Assembly (NCBI RefSeq): GCF_042432445.1
Contig: NZ_JBHLXE010000013.1
Span: 124,001-188,000, forward strand
From: Thorsellia kenyensis
GTDB taxonomy: Bacteria > Pseudomonadota > Gammaproteobacteria > Enterobacterales > Thorselliaceae
Length of the DNA stretch: 64,000 nt
Reading direction: 5' to 3'
Shown: positions 9,216-18,875 of the stretch, piece after piece
Numbering within the stretch: position 1 is the stretch's first letter
How the letters are laid out: each line of letters opens with the position of its first letter
Program-made: the position numbers and the translations under genes
The notes under the pieces: model-generated
What the model was told of the DNA's origin: nothing
The model's input: the letters and a program-made list of their open reading frames with translations, nothing else
The model's database searches: none

Positions 9216-11050
9216 GTTTATTACCCTTAACCATTATTTCTCCTATCATAGGCTTTATTATCTTAAGCTTTTGGGGAAGAAATTTAAAAGAAAATACGGC
9301 AGCTACAATAGGAATTACCTCCGTGGGTATTGCTGCTTTGGCAACATTATTTGTCGGATTTAACTACATGAGTCATACGCCTGATGCTCATATGACTCTG
9401 CACCTATGGACGTGGATGCAAGCAGGAAGTTTTAACATTCCCTTCTCATTGACACTAGATGGTCTATCATTGACCATGTTAAGTGTAGTCACAGGCGTAG
9501 GTTTCCTAATTCATATTTATGCCTCTTATTACATGCGTGGTGAAGAGGGATACTCTCGTTTCTTTGCTTACACTAATTTATTTATTGCTAGCATGGTAAT
9601 ACTTGTCCTTGCTGAAAATATGGTGGTTTTATATCTTGGCTGGGAAGGCGTTGGATTATGTAGCTACTTATTGATTGGTTTTTATTTTAAAAATCCTGCT
9701 AATGGCGCGGCGGCTATGAAGGCATTCATTGTTACGCGCATAGGTGACGTACTATTAGCTTTTGGTTTATTTATGCTCTATCAAGCTGCTGGCACACTAA
9801 ACATGCAGGAGTTGGCCACAATTATCCCAGCAAAACTCGAAGCCGGCTCACCTGAAATTACTTGGGCAACTCTTATGCTTTTAGGTGGCGCTGTAGGTAA
9901 GTCTGCCCAGCTACCTTTACAAACCTGGCTTGCAGATGCAATGGCAGGACCTACCCCTGTTTCAGCGCTTATACATGCTGCTACAATGGTGACTGCAGGC
10001 GTCTATTTAATTGCTAGAAATCATGTTCTATTCCTGCACGCACCAGAAGTTCTACATTTTGTCGGTATAGTTGGGGCCGTGACTTTATTATTAGCAGGAT
10101 TTGCAGCACTAGTGCAAACGGACATTAAACGCGTTTTAGCCTATTCAACCATGAGCCAAATCGGTTACATGTTCTTAGCATTAGGCGTTCAAGCTTGGGA
10201 TGCTGCTATCTTTCATCTAATGACACATGCATTTTTCAAAGCGTTGTTATTCTTAGCTTCAGGTTCTGTGATATTAGCCTGTCATCATGAGCAAAACATG
10301 CTTAAAATGGGCGGGTTAAGAAAAAAAATCCCACTGGTTTATCTATGCTTTTTAGTCGGTGGAGGTGCATTAGCCGCTTTACCACTTATTACCGCGGGTT
10401 TCTTTAGTAAAGATGAAATTTTAATAGGTGCACACGCGAATGGTGACAATGGGTTAATGATTGCAGGTTTATTTGGTGCTTTATTGACTTCGATTTATAC
10501 CTTTAGAATGATAATTCTTACTTTCCATGGCGAGGAAAAAACAGAAGCTCATGGCTTAAATGGTATTACACATCATTTACCTTTAATTATTTTGCTTATT
10601 CTATCTACAACTGTTGGCGCATTCATACCCCAACCTTTGAATCATGTGTTGCCAGATTTAAAAGATGCCAATGATGCACATCTCACCATAGCAATTATTT
10701 CTTCTATTGTCGCTATTGTTGGAGTATTGATTGCATTTGCACTGTACCAAGGAGAACGCAAACTAGTCAACATCATCAAAGCCAGTACCTTCGGTAAAAT
10801 ACTTTCAAACTTATGGTTTCATGCTTGGGGTTTCGACTGTCTTTATCATTGGTTATTTGTTAAACCTTTCCTATTTATTGCGAAAATCTTACATAAAGAT
10901 CCGCTAGACAAAACGGTGGATTCAACCACATGGCTCGTTAGATTAGCAAATAAAGGGTTGACGTTAACAGCTAATGGACAAACTCGTTGGTATACCGCAA
11001 CGATGCTTATTGGTGCAATTGTTTTACTTATTTTATTATTTTGGTTATAA
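9212..11050 (+). CDS. nuoL: NADH-quinone oxidoreductase subunit L
   Basis: This is the distal antiporter-like proton-pumping subunit of complex I, and its C-terminal lateral helix clamps the membrane arm. The 612 residues (E. coli 613) contain the GWEGVGLCSYLLIGFY segment with the key helix-5 glutamate, the broken-helix lysine region (VGKSAQLPLQTWLADAMAGPTPVSALIHAATMV) and DIKRVLAYSTMSQIGYM. The C-terminal 150 residues hold the long amphipathic helix. It overlaps nuoK by four bases, and nuoM follows after 47 bases. Confidence 0.97.
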   Translation: MSLLPLTIISPIIGFIILSFWGRNLKENTAATIGITSVGIAALATLFVGFNYMSHTPDAHMTLHLWTWMQAGSFNIPFSLTLDGLSLTMLSVVTGVGFLIHIYASYYMRGEEGYSRFFAYTNLFIASMVILVLAENMVVLYLGWEGVGLCSYLLIGFYFKNPANGAAAMKAFIVTRIGDVLLAFGLFMLYQAAGTLNMQELATIIPAKLEAGSPEITWATLMLLGGAVGKSAQLPLQTWLADAMAGPTPVSALIHAATMVTAGVYLIARNHVLFLHAPEVLHFVGIVGAVTLLLAGFAALVQTDIKRVLAYSTMSQIGYMFLALGVQAWDAAIFHLMTHAFFKALLFLASGSVILACHHEQNMLKMGGLRKKIPLVYLCFLVGGGALAALPLITAGFFSKDEILIGAHANGDNGLMIAGLFGALLTSIYTFRMIILTFHGEEKTEAHGLNGITHHLPLIILLILSTTVGAFIPQPLNHVLPDLKDANDAHLTIAIISSIVAIVGVLIAFALYQGERKLVNIIKASTFGKILSNLWFHAWGFDCLYHWLFVKPFLFIAKILHKDPLDKTVDSTTWLVRLANKGLTLTANGQTRWYTATMLIGAIVLLILLFWL

Positions 11051-11097
11051 CGCTCGCGTTATGTTATTTAATTAACTTACAAGGAAGATAACACGCC

Positions 11098-12633
11098 ATG
11101 ATACTACTTTGGCTTATTCTTATCCCTTTTATCGGCGGATTACTTTGTTGGCTTATCGAAGTGCTTGGAGGTCGTTCTCCTCGTTCAATAGCCTTAATTT
11201 CCATGGGATTAACATTAGTTATTTCTCTTTATTTATTGGGACAAGGATCATACGATCTCTCTCCTGCGCAAAGCCAGCAAGCTTGGCCCTATCCTCCTTT
11301 AAAAATAGATTGGATCCCTTCGTTAGGGATATCATTATACCTAGCAGTAGATGGTCTTTCGCTATTAATGGTTATTCTGACCAGCTTATTAGGTATTATG
11401 GCTATTTTGTGTTCATGGAAAGAGATAAAGCATTATGTCGGTTTCTTCCACTTAAATTTACTTTGGATATTAGGTGCTGTCATTGGAGTCTTTCTCGCCC
11501 TAGACCTCTTCTTATTCTTTGTTTTCTGGGAACTTATGCTCGTCCCAATGTATTTTTTAATTGCATTATGGGGCCACAAAGCCGCTACAGGTCGTTCAAG
11601 AATTTCAGCAGCAACTAAATTCTTCATTTATACACAAGCAAGCGGATTGGTAATGCTTATAGCGATCATCTCCTTGGTGCTTATTAACTACAGAAATACT
11701 GATGTGATAAGCTTTGCCTATGATAACCTTCTAAATGTTGAAATGAATGAAACTACTCAGTTTATGCTTATGTTAGGTTTCTTCATTGCTTTTGCCGTGA
11801 AAATGCCTGTAGTTCCATTGCATGGTTGGTTACCTGACGCGCATAGTCAAGCTCCTACAGCAGGTTCTGTTGATCTTGCAGGTATATTACTTAAAACAGC
11901 AGCATACGGATTATTACGTTTTTGTTTACCTCTTTTTCCAGAGGCGTCAGCAAGCTTTGCCCCTATCGTAATGGTATTCGGACTGATTGGGATTTTTTAT
12001 GGTGCTTGGATGGCATTTTCTCAAACAGATATTAAGCGCCTTATCGCCTATACGAGTATCTCTCACATGGGATTTGTCTTAATTGCAATTTATACTGGTG
12101 ATTTAGTTGCCTATCAAGGTGTAGTTATACAAATGATTGCTCACGGTTTATCTGCCGCTGCACTATTTATAATTTGTGGTCAGATCTACGAAAGATTACA
12201 CACACGAGACTTAAGAGAAATGGGAGGACTTTGGTCAAAAATCAAATGGATACCAGCTTTTTCTTTAGCGTTTGCTGCTGCGAATTTAGGCATGCCTGGA
12301 ACAGGTAATTTTGTAGGTGAATTTATGATTTTAATTGGTAGCTTTAGTGTTGCCCCTTCGATAATCATAATAGCGACTTTTGCATTAGTCTTTGCTTCAG
12401 CCTATTCACTTATCATGGTACAAAAAGCTTTCTTTGGGGAAACAAAATCAGATTCCGTCATAGCAGGTATGACTAAACGTGAAATGACCATTATTTTATC
12501 ATTGCTTGTTTTACTTATTTTATTAGGTTTTTATCCAAAACCTATTTTAGAGATTTCAGTCGGGGCTATGACGCATGTACAAACCCTGTTTACTGATGCG
12601 ATTTTACCTTCAACTACTACTATAAGGCCATAA
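11098..12633 (+). CDS. nuoM: NADH-quinone oxidoreductase subunit M
   Basis: This is the second antiporter-like proton pump of complex I, with 511 aa (E. coli 509) and about 14 helices. The FWELMLVPMYFLIALWG segment holds the conserved helix-5 glutamate. The central VKMPVVPLHGWLPDAHSQAPTAGSVDLAGILLK and DIKRLIAYTSISHMGFV motifs are intact. An AAGGAAG ribosome site precedes the ATG. nuoN starts six bases after its stop. Confidence 0.97.
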   Translation: MILLWLILIPFIGGLLCWLIEVLGGRSPRSIALISMGLTLVISLYLLGQGSYDLSPAQSQQAWPYPPLKIDWIPSLGISLYLAVDGLSLLMVILTSLLGIMAILCSWKEIKHYVGFFHLNLLWILGAVIGVFLALDLFLFFVFWELMLVPMYFLIALWGHKAATGRSRISAATKFFIYTQASGLVMLIAIISLVLINYRNTDVISFAYDNLLNVEMNETTQFMLMLGFFIAFAVKMPVVPLHGWLPDAHSQAPTAGSVDLAGILLKTAAYGLLRFCLPLFPEASASFAPIVMVFGLIGIFYGAWMAFSQTDIKRLIAYTSISHMGFVLIAIYTGDLVAYQGVVIQMIAHGLSAAALFIICGQIYERLHTRDLREMGGLWSKIKWIPAFSLAFAAANLGMPGTGNFVGEFMILIGSFSVAPSIIIIATFALVFASAYSLIMVQKAFFGETKSDSVIAGMTKREMTIILSLLVLLILLGFYPKPILEISVGAMTHVQTLFTDAILPSTTTIRP

Positions 12634-12639
12634 TTAACA

Positions 12640-14133
12640 ATGACTTCTATAAACCAATTAGCGCTGTATGATCTAATTGCCCTATTGCCCATATTAATCA
12701 TTGGATTAACTGTGGTCATTGTCATGTTAGGCATCGCTTGGCGCAGAAACCATTTTTTAAACGCAACGATTACCGTTATCGGGCTAAATCTGGCTTTGAT
12801 ATCAGTTATCTTTCTCTTTAATGACATCACAACCTTTGATTATAATGTCACTGCATTATTTATAGCTGATAATTTTGCATTATTTTTCAGTGGTCTAGTA
12901 ATAATCGCCACTTTGGCAACATGTACGTTTGCGTATCCTTGGTTAAGTACTTACCCTGATAATAGAGATGAGTTTTATCTTCTCGTTGCTATAGCTGCAT
13001 TAGGTGGGGTAGTACTTGGATATGCAAACCACTTTGCCTCATTTTTCATTGGAATTGAACTTTTAACACTTCCACTCTTTGGGTTGGTTGGATATACCTA
13101 TCAATTAAAGCGTTCACTAGAGGCATCAATAAAATATTTGATTTTATCGGCTACTGCTTCCTCTTTCTTACTTTTTGGAATGGCACTTATTTACGCACAA
13201 ATAGGTTTACTTGATTTTCAGAGCGTAGGGATTGCTATCAATTCATTGGGACTTGAAAATACACTCTTAGCACAAAACATGATCCTGCTTGCAGGGATTG
13301 GAATGATGTTAGTGGGTATAGGGTTTAAATTATCATTAGTTCCGTTTCACCTATGGACGCCAGATGTATATCAAGGAAGCCCTGCCCCTGTTACAACATT
13401 CCTTGCGACCGCAAGTAAACTTGCTACACTTGCAGTTGTTTTACGCTTTTTCACATCAGGCATTGCACAGGGTGAAATTGCTTCAATAAATATTGTACTG
13501 ATGATCATGGCTATCTCTTCAATCTTATTTGGCAACATCATGGCTTTATTTCAAAATAATATTAAGAGAATGCTCGGTTACTCATCGATTGCACATCTTG
13601 GATACATTTTAGTTATACTAATGTCTAATAAATCTGATAGTGCAGTGATGGATGCAGTATCAATATATTCAGTGGCTTACTTATTTAGTAGCTTAGCTGC
13701 ATTTGGTGTCATCAGTTTGATGTCTTCCCCTTATAAGGGAGATGATAGTGATGAGTTATTCTCGTATAGAGGTTTATTTTGGTACAAACCATTTTTAGCC
13801 GCTATTTTAACTGTCGCCCTTCTCTCTTTGGCTGGAATTCCATTGACTGCTAGTTTTTTTGGGAAATTTTACATGATTAAATTAGCAGTGGATAATGAAT
13901 ATTGGTGGTTAACAGGTGCTATTATTCTTGGCAGTGCTACGGGTATCTACTTCTACTTAAGAGCAATGGTAAGCCTCTATCTTAGAGCGCCTAACAATAG
14001 CCAACTAAGACATAAAAATACAGACAATTGGGCCAGTACTGCAGGTGGAGTAGTTATTTTATTTTCTGGTATAATGATCATTTTCCTCGGAATATACCCT
14101 GAACCCTTATTTTCATTAATAAATTTAAGATGA
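12640..14133 (+). CDS. nuoN: NADH-quinone oxidoreductase subunit N
   Basis: This is the third antiporter-like subunit of complex I and the last gene of the operon. It has 497 aa (E. coli 485), with family motifs FFIGIELLTLPLFGLVGY, GIGFKLSLVPFHLWTPDVYQGSP and NIKRMLGYSSIAHLGY. The proton-channel glutamate and lysines therefore appear to be kept. A strong hairpin terminator begins 23 bases after the stop and ends the operon. Confidence 0.96.
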   Translation: MTSINQLALYDLIALLPILIIGLTVVIVMLGIAWRRNHFLNATITVIGLNLALISVIFLFNDITTFDYNVTALFIADNFALFFSGLVIIATLATCTFAYPWLSTYPDNRDEFYLLVAIAALGGVVLGYANHFASFFIGIELLTLPLFGLVGYTYQLKRSLEASIKYLILSATASSFLLFGMALIYAQIGLLDFQSVGIAINSLGLENTLLAQNMILLAGIGMMLVGIGFKLSLVPFHLWTPDVYQGSPAPVTTFLATASKLATLAVVLRFFTSGIAQGEIASINIVLMIMAISSILFGNIMALFQNNIKRMLGYSSIAHLGYILVILMSNKSDSAVMDAVSIYSVAYLFSSLAAFGVISLMSSPYKGDDSDELFSYRGLFWYKPFLAAILTVALLSLAGIPLTASFFGKFYMIKLAVDNEYWWLTGAIILGSATGIYFYLRAMVSLYLRAPNNSQLRHKNTDNWASTAGGVVILFSGIMIIFLGIYPEPLFSLINLR

Positions 14134-14155
14134 TTTTTATTCTTAAGAATAATCT

Positions 14156-14191
14156 AAAAGCCGTAGCTGCATATAAAGCTACGGCTTTTTT
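14156..14191 (+). terminator. Rho-independent terminator of the nuo operon
   Basis: AAAGCCGTAGCT pairs with AGCTACGGCTTTTTT across an 8-base loop, and the 3' arm runs into a T tract. It lies just after nuoN and is oriented for + strand transcription. Confidence 0.9.
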
Positions 14192-14489
14192 ATGCCTTAA
14201 ACTTAGGTAGATCGCTTCTTTAATTATAAAAAAATAGTAAAACCAAGATAGGATAATAGCAATGTTGATATCAACGCTTGCATGATAAATTAAATATTCT
14301 CACTAGGCGGCGTCTTGGTATTTAAATAAAAAATGAAGTATACTTCAAAAGAGGCAAGAAAATTAATAACAGTATTAGCTGCTGTTCAAAATACTTTTTA
14401 TTACATTTCAATAGATCAGGTTAATTCTTCACAAATATATGCAGGATGATACCAAGATATCACTAATCATAGAGGTGTTATATAATAAT
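14192..14489. other. Intergenic stretch with a small ORF inside an inverted repeat
   Basis: No full gene is visible here. TCTTGGTAT (14313-14321) is repeated inverted as ATACCAAGA (14449-14457), bracketing about 145 bases. Inside lies a 38-codon + strand ORF at 14333-14449 (starts MKYTSKEARKLITVLAAVQN, ends QIYAG), which has no convincing ribosome site. It could be the stump of a gene truncated by earlier insertions or a small non-autonomous element. I cannot assign it. Confidence 0.3.
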
Positions 14490-14491
14490 TA

Positions 14492-15423
14492 GGGGCTGTT
14501 GACATTTAGAGAGCGTTTTTTATACATGCATAGGCAACCACATCATAATAAAAGCAATTGCAATAGTGCTTTTAAAGCAAATTTCTAATTTATCATACCT
14601 CGTTGCAATTGCTCTGTAATGTTTTATCCTAGCAAAAGCATTTTCAACCAAGTGCCTTATTTTGTATAAGTGTTTATCAATCGAGCCCGGATTTAAGTCC
14701 TTGCCATAATTACGTTTTGGGATAATGGGTGTTTTGTTAAGGTTCGATATCAGCTCTCTTAAAGCTTTTGAGTCATAACCTTTATCAGCTATAAAACATT
14801 CAAAATCGCCAATATGCTTAACTAAACTTTCAGCGTGAGTTACATCATGCCGCTGTCCCTCACTGAGTTCGAAGTAAATAGGTAGTCCAAAACTATCAAC
14901 AATAAGATGTATTGTCGTCGAATTACCCCCTCGGCTTGTACCGATGGCTTCAGAGCTATCAGTTGCAGCACCTGTGCTATGCTGATGTGCACGTATAATA
15001 GTGCCATCAGCAAACACCCATTCTTTATCGGCGATATGTGCCAGCTGTGTTAGAATCTCTAAAAAACCTTGTTTATGAGCCCATCGATTAAATCGTTTAT
15101 AAACAGCATTCCAGCACCCAAATTAAGTGGGTAAATCACGCCAAGGCACACCAGTACGGATCCTAAATAAAACACCCTCAAAAAATAATCGGTCTGATCC
15201 TTTGATATAACCTATATTAACCCGGTTGAAAAGTTTTTGTAGAAAATTCCACTGACTATCCGATAAAATCAATCTCGGCATGACATTTACTCTTTTATAA
15301 TATATTTTCGCAGACTAATTATAAAAGCGTTATGCCTCTTATCAAACACTTTTCACTTCAAATGATTGTTTATCAACCAACTTATGCGTGCTTAAATTTC
15401 GTTCACCAAATGTCAACAGCCCC
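14492..15423 (-). mobile_element. IS5-family insertion sequence (IS427-like), 932 bp
   Basis: A 16-bp perfect terminal inverted repeat, GGGGCTGTTGACATTT, lies at 14492-14507 and inverted at 15408-15423. A TA dinucleotide flanks each end (14490-14491 and 15424-15425), consistent with the 2-bp target duplication of this group. The single - strand transposase frame fills most of the element. The ends are intact but the transposase is broken, so movement would need a transposase supplied in trans. Confidence 0.88.
14520..15281 (-). pseudogene. IS5-family transposase, interrupted by an in-frame stop
   Basis: Read from ATG at 15281 the frame begins MPRLILSDSQWNFLQKLF and runs 253 codons to 14520. 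A TAA at 15123-15125 (codon 53) interrupts it between RTGVPWRDLPT and FGCWNAVYKRFNRW. The frame is the same on both sides, so this is a nonsense change, not the programmed frameshift seen in some relatives. The DDE transposase features are otherwise intact: the first Asp in FADGTIIRAH, the second in FIADKGYDSKALR, and the Glu in HLVENAFARIKHYRAIATRYDK. The downstream part alone has a GTG start at 15017 and would lack the N-terminal DNA-binding region. Confidence 0.88.
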
Positions 15424-15425
15424 TA

Positions 15426-15626
15426 GTAATAACTAGTTAAATACTATAATTTTTAAATAATTACTTTTATTCTATGGCAAGGATAACATGAATAATTTAT
15501 TTAATTCTAGTGACCATTTACATAGCAGTGTAAATGGTCACTTTTAAGAGTACAGTGCAATTAAAATGACTTGAAAATATGATTAAATGAGCACATATTC
15601 ATAGAATATCCTTACATTATTTCCAC
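15426..15626 (+). other. Possible small transcript with a 19-codon ORF and hairpin
   Basis: TATAAT at 15445-15450 could serve as a -10 box. A ribosome-site-like GGCAAGGA at 15477-15484 precedes ATG 15488, which opens a 19-codon frame ending at 15547 (MNNLFNSSDHLHSSVNGHF). The last codons of that frame form a 14-bp perfect hairpin (AGTGACCATTTACA at 15509-15522, mirrored at 15529-15542) followed by TTTT. It could be a leader or attenuator cut off from its gene, or simply the shared terminator of the convergent sstT gene. Confidence 0.35.
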
Positions 15627-16829
15627 CTAAGCATTATGGCGCTTATCAATTGCAGCAGTAAAAATAACATCAGTAGAACTATTTAATGCTGTTTCAGCAG
15701 AGTCCTGAATAACGCCAATCGCTAAACCCACCCCAACAACTTGAAAAGCAATTTCATCACTGATACCGAACAAACTACAAGCTAATGGAATAAGTAATAA
15801 AGATCCACCTGCCACACCTGATGCGCCACAGGCTGATAAAGTTGCTACAACACTTAAAATCACAGTAGATAATAAATCTACTTCTATGCCTAGTGTATTA
15901 ACGGCAGCAAGGGTTAGAACAGTAATAGTAATTGCAGCTCCCCCCATATTAATAGTCGCACCTAATGGTATAGTGACAGAATAAATGCTCTCATTGAGAT
16001 TCAATTTCTTTGCTAATGCCATATTCACAGGAATATTTGCCGCACTAGAGCGGGTAAAAAATGCAGTAATTCCGCTCTCTTTGAGACAAGTAAAGACTAA
16101 TGGGTAAGGATTGGATTTAGTTGTCACAAATACAATCAATGGGTTAACAACTAAAGCTAGAACAGCCATAGCCCCAAGTAGGACACCTAAAAGTTTTGCA
16201 TAATCAACAAATATATCTAATCCATTTTCAGAGACTGTTTTAGTAACCAATCCGAAAATACCAATAGGGGCTAGTCGAATAACGACTTTAATGATAGATG
16301 AAATACTTGAACTTAAATCACCAAATAAAGACTTAGTCGTATCAGATGCTTTCATCAAACCCAGTCCTAATGCAATGCCCCAGAGTAAAATACCTAGATA
16401 GTTAGCTTCGAGTAATGCATTGACAGGGTTATCAAAAAGTTTAAATAGTAAATCCTTTAACACTTCGATTACACCTTTTGGCGCAGTATCCATTACTTCA
16501 GCATTAGGGAGTGTTATTGTTACAGGAAAAAGTTTACTAAAAATAATCGCCAGAACAGCAGCGGAAAATGTACCAAAGAGATAGAGAACTATAATGCCTC
16601 TAAATGATTTAGTTTGTTCACCTGTACCTCGGTGATTAGCTATCGCAGAAGCCACTAGTATAAACACTAATATAGGAGCAACTGATTTTAAAGCCTTAAC
16701 AAATAATTCACCCAATATACCTATGGGGGCTACGGCGCTCGGTGCATAAAGACCAATAATTGTACCTAGAATAATACCAATTAAAATTTGCAGTATAATA
16801 TTATTCATCAGAGGTTGTTTTTTAATCAT
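15627..16829 (-). CDS. sstT: Serine/threonine:sodium symporter
   Basis: This is a Na+-driven importer of L-serine and L-threonine in the dicarboxylate/amino acid:cation symporter (DAACS) family, located in the inner membrane. The product is about 400 aa with 8-9 hydrophobic helices. The two re-entrant loop motifs are present: a serine-rich FFTRSSAANIPVNMALAKK in the first half and TIPLGATINMGGAAITITVLTLAAV in the second. The start is set at ATG 16829 (MIKKQPLMNNII) behind AAGGAAG. The frame extends 8 codons further upstream without a better site. Serine and threonine can feed pyruvate, and the next gene pair concerns cysteine, so the block looks like amino-acid scavenging. Confidence 0.93.
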   Translation of the reverse strand: MIKKQPLMNNIILQILIGIILGTIIGLYAPSAVAPIGILGELFVKALKSVAPILVFILVASAIANHRGTGEQTKSFRGIIVLYLFGTFSAAVLAIIFSKLFPVTITLPNAEVMDTAPKGVIEVLKDLLFKLFDNPVNALLEANYLGILLWGIALGLGLMKASDTTKSLFGDLSSSISSIIKVVIRLAPIGIFGLVTKTVSENGLDIFVDYAKLLGVLLGAMAVLALVVNPLIVFVTTKSNPYPLVFTCLKESGITAFFTRSSAANIPVNMALAKKLNLNESIYSVTIPLGATINMGGAAITITVLTLAAVNTLGIEVDLLSTVILSVVATLSACGASGVAGGSLLLIPLACSLFGISDEIAFQVVGVGLAIGVIQDSAETALNSSTDVIFTAAIDKRHNA

Positions 16830-17176
16830 AAGAACTTCCTTAAAAGATAACACAAGAATTTAAAAAATTTCTGCCGTGAATTACAACAAATAATAGTAGT
16901 CATCGCTTATTTTATTTGTCTACAGAGACATTCTGTACTTTACTGTAAAATTTTCAAACAGGATTCATAAATGTAAAAAGTACAAACGTAAAGAGTACGA
17001 CATTATCCGTTAAATTGCACGAACTTTAAAGATTAACTGAATAGGAGTGGGATTTAGATTTAACTCAAGAAGGCTATATGGTTTAGGGTAAGTTGTTGAA
17101 ACTATTTAATGGATTTACTTTAATTTAAGATAAATTTTATTTCAAAGCAAATCCAATAATGATAAAAAATTAGCAA
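16830..17176. other. Intergenic region upstream of sstT
   Basis: These AT-rich 347 bases carry no gene I can support. They must hold the sstT promoter on the - strand and the end of the tcyP transcript, but I see no convincing terminator hairpin or regulatory motif. Confidence 0.4.
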
Positions 17177-18631
17177 TTAACTGATTTGATTACTATCATC
17201 ACTTAAATCAACTTGAACGCTTGGATCGTTAAACACTGTCATATCCATTGTACCCATTTCTTTATCTGTGATAACCGCAGCAGTCATTGTACCTGATACA
17301 TTAGCTAAAGTTCTTGCCATATCAATGATAGGATCGATAGCCAAAATAACTGCTATCATCGGAAAATATTCACCCATTCCCATACCTGATAAGGTAATGC
17401 TCGCAGCAATCGTTGCCGTACCAGGAATACCGGCAATCCCAATAGAACCCAATACAACAACCAGTACTAACATCAAATAAAATTGCAAATTAATTTCTAT
17501 TCCTAGGGTTTGTGCCAGCATAACGGCCAGAAGTGCTGGGAAAAATCCTGCACATCCATTCATTCCGATGGTACTTCCTAATGAACCCACTAAATTAGCA
17601 CTGGCAGCATTGACCCCCATCCGAGTTTTCAAGGTAGAAATTGTCATAGGCAAAGTCCCTACAGATGAACGGCTTGTGAAAGCCATTAACCAAGTCGCAG
17701 CGGCTTTTTTAATGAACATTAAAGGCGAAATTCCATGAATCATTACAAGCAAGACATGAATAAAAAGCATAATTGCAGTGGCAATATAAATAGCGAGCAC
17801 GAAGGAGGATACGTTATAAATTTCTGTCATGCCATTAGAAACAATAGTTCTCGCAAGAAGAGCTATTACAGCGTAAGGCATATACTTAATGATAGTCATT
17901 GCAATCGACATAACAATCTTATAAAGACCATTGATAAAGAGTTTAAACGCACCAATCGCTTCAGGATTTTTTTTCTCCATACGATTTGCCCCAATGCCTA
18001 AGAGAGCTGAAAAAATCACAAGCCCTACAACGTTATCAGAACTCATCGCTCCAATTATATTACTTGGAATTAAGTTAACTAAGGTATCAACTAAGTTTTT
18101 ATACTCTCTAATCTCTGCAACTTTTGTGGTATTAGCGATTTGCGTATTAGTAAGTTCTAAACCTAATAAAGAGGCCAAACCTATCCCAACGACAGCTGCA
18201 ACAGCGGTTGTGGATAATAACCAAAAAATACTTCTCACCGCCACCTTTGGTAAGTTTTCTTTACCAGAAAAATCTAATATTACTTTTACAATAGAAACAA
18301 AAATTAAAGGAATCACCAACATTCGAATAAAAGCCACAAATGCTCGACCAAATAAACCGTACCACGTCGCTGTTTCTTTCATCCATATAGGCATAGTTGC
18401 CACAGGCGGGTAGCCTGCACTTGTTTGAATTACAAATCCAAGAACTCCGCCTAGAACAAGCCCTGCCATCATTCTAATTGAGAAACTGGTTTTTTTATCT
18501 TGTAAGAATTTTATTACATAGAAAAAAACGCCTAATAACAGCAAACTAAGAAGGGTTTGGTAGTGGGTAATATGCAAAAAATTTTGAAAAAGTACCCCAT
18601 TAAAAATTGCACTGCTTGGTGCATCCGTCAT
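17177..18631 (-). CDS. tcyP: L-cystine:cation symporter
   Basis: This is an inner-membrane symporter of the DAACS family closest to TcyP (YdjN), which imports L-cystine. The 484-aa product (E. coli about 463) has the family loops AFTSRSSVGTLPMTISTLKT and GSLGSTIGMNGCAGFFPALLAVMLA, followed by GIAGIPGTATIAASITLSGMG and IDPIIDMARTLANVSGTM. The start is ATG 18631 (MTDAPSSAIFN) with an AAGGAG ribosome site. A TTG two codons upstream is less likely. It is transcribed after the cysteine desulfidase gene cyuA, 244 bases away, so cystine import and cysteine breakdown are side by side. Confidence 0.9.
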   Translation of the reverse strand: MTDAPSSAIFNGVLFQNFLHITHYQTLLSLLLLGVFFYVIKFLQDKKTSFSIRMMAGLVLGGVLGFVIQTSAGYPPVATMPIWMKETATWYGLFGRAFVAFIRMLVIPLIFVSIVKVILDFSGKENLPKVAVRSIFWLLSTTAVAAVVGIGLASLLGLELTNTQIANTTKVAEIREYKNLVDTLVNLIPSNIIGAMSSDNVVGLVIFSALLGIGANRMEKKNPEAIGAFKLFINGLYKIVMSIAMTIIKYMPYAVIALLARTIVSNGMTEIYNVSSFVLAIYIATAIMLFIHVLLVMIHGISPLMFIKKAAATWLMAFTSRSSVGTLPMTISTLKTRMGVNAASANLVGSLGSTIGMNGCAGFFPALLAVMLAQTLGIEINLQFYLMLVLVVVLGSIGIAGIPGTATIAASITLSGMGMGEYFPMIAVILAIDPIIDMARTLANVSGTMTAAVITDKEMGTMDMTVFNDPSVQVDLSDDSNQIS

Positions 18632-18875
18632 AAACAACTCCTTAAACTAGTTTCCGTATATTTTATAATTTTATTTTTTCACTTTATCTATAATTTATAA
18701 ATACATTTAATGTATTATTCTACTGTATTTAAATAGGAAAAGTCTTATAACTGTTGGTTGTGAACAATAACTTTCTGTTATATCGTTTCAATTTCTTTCA
18801 TCACTCTAGCACATTGTGACTTAATCATTACAACTTTTTAGTGATAAGGATTATAAAAAATATTGATAATACAAT

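Noticed and set aside
11109..11618. 169-codon ORF inside nuoM in another frame
   Set aside because: nuoM fills the region with a complete, conserved 511-aa product. The alternative frame has no domain and arises from codon bias.
14520..15281. Programmed frameshift in the transposase
   Set aside because: The coding frame is the same on both sides of the TAA and no slippery heptamer lies at the junction, so it is a simple nonsense codon.
17931..18413. 160-codon + strand ORF antisense to tcyP
   Set aside because: It is a shadow of the transporter's reading frame and lacks a start signal.
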